A stretch of DNA of 64,000 nt, taken from assembly GCA_039619475.1 (NCBI GenBank), contig CM077115.1, positions 103,166,393 to 103,230,392 on the forward strand, written 5' to 3'. This stretch comes from Icerya purchasi. Taxonomy: Eukaryota; Arthropoda; Insecta; Hemiptera; Monophlebidae. Shown piece after piece: positions 55,585 through 64,000 of the stretch. The position numbers and the translations under genes are program-made. Below the pieces are notes generated by a model. That model did not search any database. It had not been told where the DNA came from and saw nothing but the letters and a program-made list of their open reading frames with translations. Every line of letters starts with the position of its first letter. The stretch's first letter is position 1.

Positions 55585-56588
55585 ATGAATAACAATACCG
55601 ATTCGATTGATATTAAAGTCAACGAATTTATTCAGAATTCATTTTCGAGTGATAGTGTCTCGCATACAACTTCATCACCTCCATCACAGCAATCAGATGA
55701 TGGCTATACAGCAAAAGGATCAACATCTTCTGTACATAATATCATTGGTCCTGTATTATTATCAGAACAAGCAGATATAGCGGAATATTTTGTAGATATC
55801 AGCATCCATATAGATTGTGATTATGGTTTTCGAGTAACCGAACTAGCAATGATTGATATGTCTGGCAGAAAGTGTTTGCATACACTGTATAAGCCAAGCA
55901 GAGCATGGCATGCATCAAAAATACCACATTTACAATGTTCTTCGATGAGTCATTACTTGAAAAATCCTTCATTATTTCCCTGTCGGGAAGAAACATTTAT
56001 GGCACGCGATATATTCACGATAATATCTCAAAAACCGAGAGCTTGCATATATATTTTAACGGTATATGCTAAACTTACACTAATGGAACTTAACGAAAAG
56101 TCTGAATTGTTGAGTGATTTAGACTATGAAATCGTTAATATGGATAAAGTATTTCGACTACATAGTATTGAGAATCTACATGAAGAGTATTTTGGTATAA
56201 GCAATTTGATAACCTGTAAACATCATAATGAGAATGATAGTTTTCATTGTGCAGCGAAAAACGTTATGGTGATGAAGGCTGGTACGATCATGTTATCCAT
56301 CCGCTGAAGCTTATGAATAATCTCAATATAAATGATTTAAGTCAGTTCTTCATTACAGCCACCAAAGAAATGATAATTACATTATTTCCAAGTTGTGTTG
56401 GAGACATTTATGCATTTCTACAGATAGATTAAAACCGGATGATATGATAAAATCACTTCTACCATGTTACGAGCATGAGCATGATGAAGAATTCGTCTAT
56501 GAGGTGTGTTGATCAATAGAGCAACAGGTAGAAAACCTAGTAGTTTACGAGACACAGCATGTTCAAAGAAAAAAAACGAACTAGCACA
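55585..56588 (+). pseudogene. unknown virus- or element-like gene, DEDDh-exonuclease-like, frameshifted
   Basis: The largest open frame of the window: 240 codons from ATG 55585 to 56307. Residues 1-60 are Ser/Thr-rich and likely disordered. From residue 69 the text resembles a DnaQ-type fold: YFVDISIHIDCDYGFRVTEL then AMIDMSG, LHTLYKPSRAW, and a late FHCAAKNV at residues 220-227. In DEDDh exonucleases the first motif is DxE and the last HxAxxD. Here Ser replaces Glu and Asn replaces Asp, so activity is doubtful. Near 56282 the frame shifts to WYDHVIHPLKLMNN (to 56432), and near 56420 to RLKPDDMIKSLLPCYEHEHD then EEFVYEVC, followed by a stop and further coding-like text to about 56588. I cannot name the family. 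The exonuclease link is inference from motif spacing only. Confidence 0.5.
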
Positions 56589-57387
56589 TGCAGATCAGAG
56601 TTGCAACATACCAGTGAGAGATATATTCTCGAGAACAACAGCTTGATTATAAAAATCTATCTGTGAACAATTATCACATCAAACATAAAAAGGTTGACTA
56701 AAAGATTATTATTTTCTTTTTTCGTTCATTCTCGCCACTATTACCACTCGTGCCCCCACTGTCAAGACCTCTAAACATACATTACTAACCTCGCCAACAC
56801 TATAATATTTTTTCTCTGTGTTACTAAATTAACCCAAGTATATTTTTATTCATTTGTTACACAAACATTTGTTCAAATCTTTTGTAATATATCGTACACA
56901 CATTTATAGCCCACAGACACTACTTGCTTCATTACCACGAATACATCTCTTTCATGGTCACTTATCGTAACATAGTTTTTCCTGAAATTGTAAAAAAATT
57001 CTCTTCGTTCCATTCTTCCAAGTTTTCCAAATTTCAAATCATGCATAATTATTTAAGAATCAAATTAAGTATATTTTATCATTTCCAAAAAATTAATCAT
57101 CTCTGTACAAGGCATTAACTCATTTTTCAAAACAAACATATTATTTTTTTAATCTATCGTACATATCATTTTTATCATTCAAATTTTTTTCTGAATTCAC
57201 AAATAGTTAACCTATAGAAAACATATTATTGTAAACATACATGACGAAGTCACTCCTCATAATTACATCATGAATTTATTTTTTTTCATTTTTTTTTTTT
57301 TACCATCATGAAATTGTAGTAGTGTTTTTAATTTTTTTATTTTCCATACATGACAAAAGCAATAAAATCACGACATCTATGAATACA
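56589..57387. other. T-rich DNA between the unknown gene and the left arm
   Basis: Same composition as the arm, no recognised gene. It may itself belong to the arm, since its mirror would lie past the window end. Confidence 0.4.
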
Positions 57388-58560
57388 CACCATATGCTTC
57401 CAATAACCTATCATGCATTTTTTTAAATTAGTCCAAGCATACTATTTTTTCAATAACAAAGCCGATCATACATAATTTTTTCTTCATCTATGAAAACACT
57501 TGATTCGTTTTACTCATACTGTAGCAACCACTCCTTTTCCCTCATGCTAACAAACTTCAAAATTTAATAATATAACACGAAATTAATCTAAATATCTGTT
57601 CATGCTATTAAAATTAATATATCAATCTTTACATTCCTTTTGTACATTTCTGAAAAAATCCTACAACATGTTTTAAAATTAATCGAAGTATACTATTTTA
57701 TTACCTAAAATCAATTATTCTCTCATACCGTTTTTTCCAATCATCCATAATGTTTTTTCTGTATTGTCATTATTACAAAGTCATACAAAACAACAACACA
57801 TTTTTAATCATAATGAATCCTTCATTCCATTCCATTCATGCTATATACCATTATCATTCAATTCAACATGATGAAATTAGTCTAAATATACATTCATGCT
57901 AGCAAAGTTATTATCTCACTCTTTGCATTGTTCCAAGATGATTTATTTTACATTTTTTCTTTAAATTTCCCTCATACTATTATTTTTGAAATGTAGGATG
58001 ATGACTATGATTAGAATTCATGATTATGAAGAGAGAGATGCATGGTGAAATTGTATTGTCATTATATGCGAGATGATGTGTGTTTGTGGGTGAGTATGGA
58101 TGCATGTAAAATATATGAGTGTGTTAGTAGAAAACATCCGTTCATGCGTGAACACAGGTACAGATACAGTTATAGAATGTGAGAGGTAAAAATATATATT
58201 TTGTTATGTTTGATATGTGCATGATAAAGAGGTTAACAAAGAATAATCTCATTACCCTCACAACTTAGACATTGAGTTTTACCTTTGCAATATTTTAGAT
58301 GTAAAAGCAGTGATATTGACATGTGGTAAACGTTTTCATCACTTTTGACTAATTATAACCAATTTTCCAACATTTCTCTTCGTTTTTCCTACATTTTAAT
58401 ACTTTTACACCGTTTCAGTCAATTTTTGCTATTTAATGCCATTTTTTCCAGTGTTTTTACCACCTTTCTCACAATTTTCATCATTCTTTCATCATCTTTG
58501 TTAGGTTTTTTCTTACAACTCTTTAACATTTCGATCGTTGCTAGTGATAACCATCATTAT

Positions 58561-58996
58561 TTATGCTTTCAATCCTTCCACTTCAGCAATGCACACATAC
58601 AGCTTAGCAATCGCCGCGGCCATTGAACGTTGTAGGACTGCAATCGTGATCTCCATTTGATTATTGGGATTTAAAAGTCACATCTTTGAACGCTTGATCT
58701 AATGCATCAACATGATTTTTTTTTGTATTCGCCCACCCGCTGCTGGAGGTTCCACTTAATATTCTCAACAGACTATCATACAGTCGTTTAATAAGAGAAT
58801 CTGTAAGACCCGAGACATTTACTTAACGTTTTCCCAACACATTTACAGACCTACCCTGTACACTAAGGAAATCTTTAAACATCTCTGTAACCATTCCTTT
58901 TAAGCTGGCGGGAGCAAGGAACTCCTATAAACGTTTATCAATCAGCACTTCATCGTTCATCGCCCTGGTTTCACTCGCCGTTGCACAGACATGTAA
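58561..58996 (-). pseudogene. degraded coding segment in the left arm (mirror copy)
   Basis: Reverse-complement partner of 62392-62827. It carries the same stops and the same frame change, so the gene was already broken before the inverted duplication, or both copies have been kept identical since. Confidence 0.45.
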
Positions 58997-59069
58997 TAAA
59001 CATTTTCTTCTTTTACAATTTTCTTATGCTATAACACTATTACATCATTTTTCCTCGTTTCTAACTAAT

Positions 59070-59450
59070 TGTAACCAGTTTTCCATTATTTCTTAGCATG
59101 TTCTTCTGTTTAGGACCTTTTGCGCTATTTTCTCATCAATTTATGTTATTTCACATCGTTTTTCTGGTGATTTTAGTGCCTTTCACACAATTTTACTAAT
59201 TATTTTCGACTATTCCTTAACATGTTCTTCTGTTTTAGGTCCTTTTTGCACTATTTTTCCATCAATTTATGTTATTTCACATCGTTTTTCTGGTGATTTT
59301 AGTGCCTTTCACACAATTTTACTAATTATTTTCGACTATTTCTTAACATGTTCTTCTGTTTTAGGTCCTTTTTGCACTATTTTTTCATCAATTTATGTTA
59401 TTTCACATCGTTTTTCTAGTGTTTTACTACCTTTCACACAATTTTACTCA
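59070..59450 (+). repeat. ~125-bp tandem repeat in left arm, three units
   Basis: TTCTTCTGTT recurs at 59101, 59225 and 59351. Each unit carries TTATTTCACATCGTTTTTCT and CCTTTCACACAATTTTACT. A more diverged related unit lies near 58360-58500. Confidence 0.9.
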
Positions 59451-59558
59451 ATTTTTCCCCATCTTTGAAGATTTTTTTTTCATTTATCTCATACATTATA
59501 TCTCCGAATGTGACGATTAGCTATCCTTTTAAGTACATTTTTTTAATTCGATTTAAGT

Positions 59559-59946
59559 GAGGAGTACTTTTCAGGTCGACATGTATACTTCGTGATATGA
59601 CATTCAATTCATTATTAATCTATGTTTCAACAGGTTTGTGGTCGGTTGTTGGAGGTTTACAGAACTTTCTGTTGCATTGCTTATAGTATAATGGTTCTTG
59701 TGTGCTAGTGAGATGATGGTGTTTTGTGGGGAATAATAAACATGGGAAAGAGAAGGAGTGCGCCCCATCAAGCAGGGGGAGTGATGCTTCGTAATTAACT
59801 TGGGTATTGCGCGCATTGTATGGCAGTTATAATATGCTCGAGCAAAAATTAGTCACTGTACTCGCATGGTGTTCATGTTATTCATTAAATGTTCACACTG
59901 AGAGATGCAATGGGCTCATCAACAGATGGATCCATGCTATCATTTC
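59559..59946 (+). repeat. diverged direct repeat, first copy
   Basis: It starts GAGGAGTACTTTTCAGG and includes ACATGTATACTTCGTGAT, GTTTACAGAACTTTCTG, GGGAATAATAAACATGGG and ends near CCATGCTATCATT. The second copy is at 60340-60730, offset 781 bp. Confidence 0.85.
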
Positions 59947-60339
59947 GATTTTTATAATTGTAATCTGCACTGAGCATGTATGTATTACAACGAACCCATC
60001 AGCTCTGTTACAGATGGTAATGTTTGAGGATAGATAGTGAAACGATCATTAGAACATGAATGTGTATACAAAGTGTTGTTACATCACACGTATGTCATCA
60101 AATTAACTAAAATGTTGCGTCTATAGTAAAAAAAAAAAGAAATGAGGGTTTTTCCCTAAGAGGGCGACTATAATAAAATTGATGCGGTTTTAGATGGAAA
60201 TGGGGGTATTTTACAGTAAAAACGCTGTTTTGCACCTAAATGGTGAATATTCTGGAGGTTAAACGGCATTTTTCACACAAAATTTGATGTTTTTTTATAA
60301 ATGTGGCTATTTTACTCCTACATGGAGTAATTTCTGCAT

Positions 60340-60730
60340 GAGGAGTACTTTTTGGACTGACATGTATACTTCTTGATGTGGTATTCAATTCATTCTGAAG
60401 CTATGTTTGAACAGCCTTGTAAATGGTTGGGGGGGGGGATGTTTACAGAACTTTTCTGCTGCATCAGTTATAGTATAATAGTTGTTATATGCTAGTGAGA
60501 TGAAGGTATTTGGTTAGGAATAATAAATATGGGCAAGAGGTGGAGTGCATCCCAATCAAGCATGGGAGAGTATTGTTTGGGAATTAACTCCATTATTTGC
60601 ACACATTGCAAAACAATTATAATCAGTTTGGTCAAAATTACTTGTTATATATCGTTCATGTTATACATTAAACATTCACACTGAGAAACGGACTGGACTC
60701 TTCGACATCAAGGTCCATGCGATCATTACA
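60340..60730 (+). repeat. diverged direct repeat, second copy, spanning the palindrome edge
   Basis: It starts GAGGAGTACTTTTTGGAC, with ACATGTATACTTCTTGAT, GTTTACAGAACTTTTCTG and AGGAATAATAAATATGGG, and ends near CCATGCGATCATT. The palindrome edge at 60452 cuts it: the first 113 bp are mirrored in the right arm, the rest is spacer. Confidence 0.85.
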
Positions 60731-61060
60731 CTTTTTTTCAACAATTTGTGACGTTTCATACTATTTTTTAATGTTTTGAACGGCTCTTATGATGTATTTC
60801 AGCACATTTTCACAGGTACAAAGTTCGTAATGCGAAATAATTTGAATTATTTCGACAGTCTTTACACACAAATAAAATACTATACCATTAACACACTCAA
60901 CATGAAACAAATCATTACAAATAGAAATAAACAACGAAATTGCTCAGAAATTTTAATGAAATTCAAGAAGCATAGTGTATATGAAAATGAATATATTCTT
61001 TAAATCAACACTCCAAACTTGCAGTTTCAGAATTATATCAGAACCTGACTAAGAACCCCG
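60453..61060. other. 608-bp spacer of the palindrome
   Basis: The left ~290 bp continue the second copy of a ~390-bp direct repeat that began in the left arm. The right ~300 bp hold a 75-codon open frame (60776-61003) without a recognised family. Confidence 0.8.
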
Positions 61061-62064
61061 AGTTCTGTAAACTTCCCCCCCCCCAACCATTTACAAGGCT
61101 GTTCAAACATAGCTTCAGAATGAATTGAATACCACATCAAGAAGTATACATGTCAGTCCAAAAAGTACTCCTCATGCAGAAATTACTCCATGTAGGAGTA
61201 AAATAGCCACATTTATAAAAAAACATCAAATTTTGTGTGAAAAATGCCGTTTAACCTCCAGAATATTCACCATTTAGGTGCAAAACAGCGTTTTTACTGT
61301 AAAATACCCCCATTTCCATCTAAAATCGCATCAATTTTATTATAGTCGCCCTCTTAGGGAAAAACCCTCATTTCTTTTTTTTTTTACTATAGACGCAACA
61401 TTTTAGTTAATTTGATGACATACGTGTGATGTAACAACACTTTGTATACACATTCATGTTCTAATGATCGTTTCACTATCTATCCTCAAACATTACCATC
61501 TGTAACAGAGCTGATGGGTTCGTTGTAATACATACATGCTCAGTGCAGATTACAATTATAAAAATCGAAATGATAGCATGGATCCATCTGTTGATGAGCC
61601 CATTGCATCTCTCAGTGTGAACATTTAATGAATAACATGAACACCATGCGAGTACAGTGACTAATTTTTGCTCGAGCATATTATAACTGCCATACAATGC
61701 GCGCAATACCCAAGTTAATTACGAAGCATCACTCCCCCTGCTTGATGGGGCGCACTCCTTCTCTTTCCCATGTTTATTATTCCCCACAAAACACCATCAT
61801 CTCACTAGCACACAAGAACCATTATACTATAAGCAATGCAACAGAAAGTTCTGTAAACCTCCAACAACCGACCACAAACCTGTTGAAACATAGATTAATA
61901 ATGAATTGAATGTCATATCACGAAGTATACATGTCGACCTGAAAAGTACTCCTCACTTAAATCGAATTAAAAAAATGTACTTAAAAGGATAGCTAATCGT
62001 CACATTCGGAGATATAATGTATGAGATAAATGAAAAAAAAATCTTCAAAGATGGGGAAAAATTG

Positions 62065-62320
62065 AGTAAAATTGTGTGAAAGGCACTAAAATCACCAGAA
62101 AAACGATGTGAAATAACATAAATTGATGGAAAAATAGTGCAAAAAGGACCTAAAACAGAAGAACATGTTAAGGAATAGTCGAAAATAATTAGTAAAATTG
62201 TGTGAAAGGCACTAAAATCACCAGAAAAACGATGTGAAATAACATAAATTGATGAGAAAATAGCGCAAAAGGTCCTAAACAGAAGAACATGCTAAGAAAT
62301 AATGGAAAACTGGTTACAAT
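62065..62320 (-). repeat. ~125-bp tandem repeat in right arm, two units
   Basis: The same unit in inverse orientation, with CAGAAGAA at 62156 and 62280. One unit fewer than the left arm accounts for the 125-bp shift in pairing. Confidence 0.9.
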
Positions 62321-62391
62321 TAGTTAGAAACGAGGAAAAATGATGTAATAGTGTTATAGCATAAGAAAATTGTAAAAGAAGAAAATGTTTA

Positions 62392-62827
62392 TTACATGTC
62401 TGTGCAACGGCGAGTGAAACCAGGGCGATGAACGATGAAGTGCTGATTGATAAACGTTTATAGGAGTTCCTTGCTCCCGCCAGCTTAAAAGGAATGGTTA
62501 CAGAGATGTTTAAAGATTTCCTTAGTGTACAGGGTAGGTCTGTAAATGTGTTGGGAAAACGTTAAGTAAATGTCTCGGGTCTTACAGATTCTCTTATTAA
62601 ACGACTGTATGATAGTCTGTTGAGAATATTAAGTGGAACCTCCAGCAGCGGGTGGGCGAATACAAAAAAAAATCATGTTGATGCATTAGATCAAGCGTTC
62701 AAAGATGTGACTTTTAAATCCCAATAATCAAATGGAGATCACGATTGCAGTCCTACAACGTTCAATGGCCGCGGCGATTGCTAAGCTGTATGTGTGCATT
62801 GCTGAAGTGGAAGGATTGAAAGCATAA
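62392..62827 (+). pseudogene. degraded coding segment in the right arm, family unknown
   Basis: From about 62392 one frame reads HVCATASETRA, MNDEVLIDKRL, stop, EFLAPASLKGMVTEMFKDFL, SVQGRSVNVLGKR, stop, VNVSGLTDSLIKRLYDSLLR, ILSGTSSSGWANTKKNHVDA and LDQAFKDVTFKSQ, stop. A +1 frame then continues from ATG 62732 as MEITIAVLQRSMAAAIAKLY then VCIAEVEGLKA and stop. Over 110 codons contain only two stops, and the composition is protein-like (helical, Ala/Leu/Lys/Asp) in a very AT-rich setting. That suggests a decayed gene rather than chance. No family recognised. The mirror copy is at 58561-58996 on the minus strand. Confidence 0.45.
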
Positions 62828-64000
62828 ATAATGATGGTTATCACTAGCAACGATCGAAATGTTAAAGAGTTGTAAGAAAAAACCTAACAAAGATGATGAA
62901 AGAATGATGAAAATTGTGAGAAAGGTGGTAAAAACACTGGAAAAAATGGCATTAAATAGCAAAAATTGACTGAAACGGTGTAAAAGTATTAAAATGTAGG
63001 AAAAACGAAGAGAAATGTTGGAAAATTGGTTATAATTAGTCAAAAGTGATGAAAACGTTTACCACATGTCAATATCACTGCTTTTACATCTAAAATATTG
63101 CAAAGGTAAAACTCAATGTCTAAGTTGTGAGGGTAATGAGATTATTCTTTGTTAACCTCTTTATCATGCACATATCAAACATAACAAAATATATATTTTT
63201 ACCTCTCACATTCTATAACTGTATCTGTACCTGTGTTCACGCATGAACGGATGTTTTCTACTAACACACTCATATATTTTACATGCATCCATACTCACCC
63301 ACAAACACACATCATCTCGCATATAATGACAATACAATTTCACCATGCATCTCTCTCTTCATAATCATGAATTCTAATCATAGTCATCATCCTACATTTC
63401 AAAAATAATAGTATGAGGGAAATTTAAAGAAAAAATGTAAAATAAATCATCTTGGAACAATGCAAAGAGTGAGATAATAACTTTGCTAGCATGAATGTAT
63501 ATTTAGACTAATTTCATCATGTTGAATTGAATGATAATGGTATATAGCATGAATGGAATGGAATGAAGGATTCATTATGATTAAAAATGTGTTGTTGTTT
63601 TGTATGACTTTGTAATAATGACAATACAGAAAAAACATTATGGATGATTGGAAAAAACGGTATGAGAGAATAATTGATTTTAGGTAATAAAATAGTATAC
63701 TTCGATTAATTTTAAAACATGTTGTAGGATTTTTTCAGAAATGTACAAAAGGAATGTAAAGATTGATATATTAATTTTAATAGCATGAACAGATATTTAG
63801 ATTAATTTCGTGTTATATTATTAAATTTTGAAGTTTGTTAGCATGAGGGAAAAGGAGTGGTTGCTACAGTATGAGTAAAACGAATCAAGTGTTTTCATAG
63901 ATGAAGAAAAAATTATGTATGATCGGCTTTGTTATTGAAAAAATAGTATGCTTGGACTAATTTAAAAAAATGCATGATAGGTTATTGGAAGCATATGGTG

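Larger units (their letters stand above)
57388..60452 (+). repeat. giant inverted repeat, left arm
   Basis: It pairs with 61061-64000 on the opposite strand. Inner part: paired positions sum to 121513. Outer part, beyond the 125-bp repeats: they sum to 121388. Only isolated substitutions seen (for example GATGCGGTTTTAG against GATGCGATTTTAG). 57388 pairs with the last base of the window, so the true arm is longer. Confidence 0.97.
61061..64000 (-). repeat. giant inverted repeat, right arm (continues past window)
   Basis: Near-identical reverse complement of 57388-60452 but shorter by one ~125-bp tandem unit. Its inner edge is AGTTCTGTAAAC at 61061. Confidence 0.97.

Noticed and set aside
58345..58626. 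93-codon Phe/Ser-rich frame, mirrored at 62762-63043
   Set aside because: Low-complexity translation of the T-rich strand. The better candidate is the degraded segment on the opposite strand.
59807..60037. 76-codon open frame, also mirrored at 61476-61706, with an antisense 70-codon frame
   Set aside because: The frame is not kept in the diverged direct copy near 60590-60730, so both are probably chance frames in repeat DNA.

Overview
The window is AT-rich, intron-rich animal DNA, most likely from an insect. One protein-coding gene of the host can be reconstructed with confidence. The transposon families are typical of arthropods: mariner, pogo/Tigger, hAT, Merlin, I-like and jockey-like LINEs, tRNA-derived SINEs, and a TTAA-flanked family with a Mutator-like transposase domain. 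I cannot name the species.

The host gene is the C-terminal end of TRRAP (Nipped-A in Drosophila), the pseudokinase scaffold of the SAGA and NuA4/Tip60 acetyltransferase complexes. It lies on the minus strand in 11 exons between 48785 and 26879. The exons join in one unbroken frame of 1760 nt, with GT/AG borders at every internal junction. They end in the conserved FATC tail (..MDPTWHPWL) and a stop. Upstream exons are not visible before the right edge, so unless the gene is broken the interval 48786-64000 is intron.

Layout. 1-26.7 kb, downstream of TRRAP: AT-rich DNA with decayed transposons, namely a TTAA-flanked element (3.3-4.9 kb), a Merlin fragment (5.3 kb), hAT (8.2-9.3 kb), a LINE RNase H (10-10.9 kb), pogo/Tigger (11.8-13.7 kb), a second TTAA-flanked element inside a LINE (14.5-17.1 kb), mariner (17.8-18.4 kb) and a LINE endonuclease (18.6-19 kb). 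26.9-48.8 kb: TRRAP exons. Their introns hold SINEs, a GC/CpG-rich block (32.1-32.4 kb), a broken copy of a multicopy arthropod protein (36.8-38 kb), a mariner scrap and a third Mutator-like transposase (46.8-48 kb). 48.8-54.6 kb: degenerate tandem repeats, a LINE 3' end, a SINE, a long (TA)n tract and a C-rich minisatellite.

54.6-64 kb is the most unusual part. A broken virus-like or mobile-element-like gene starts at 55585. From 57388 there is a very large, near-identical inverted repeat: left arm 57388-60452, spacer 608 bp, right arm 61061 to beyond the window end. The arms differ in length by one copy of a ~125-bp tandem repeat, and each arm carries a degraded coding segment. Since the palindrome lies in a probable TRRAP intron, the pre-mRNA could fold into a hairpin of about 3 kb per arm. 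If the symmetry continues past the window, a mirror copy of the 55585 gene is expected near 65081-65803.
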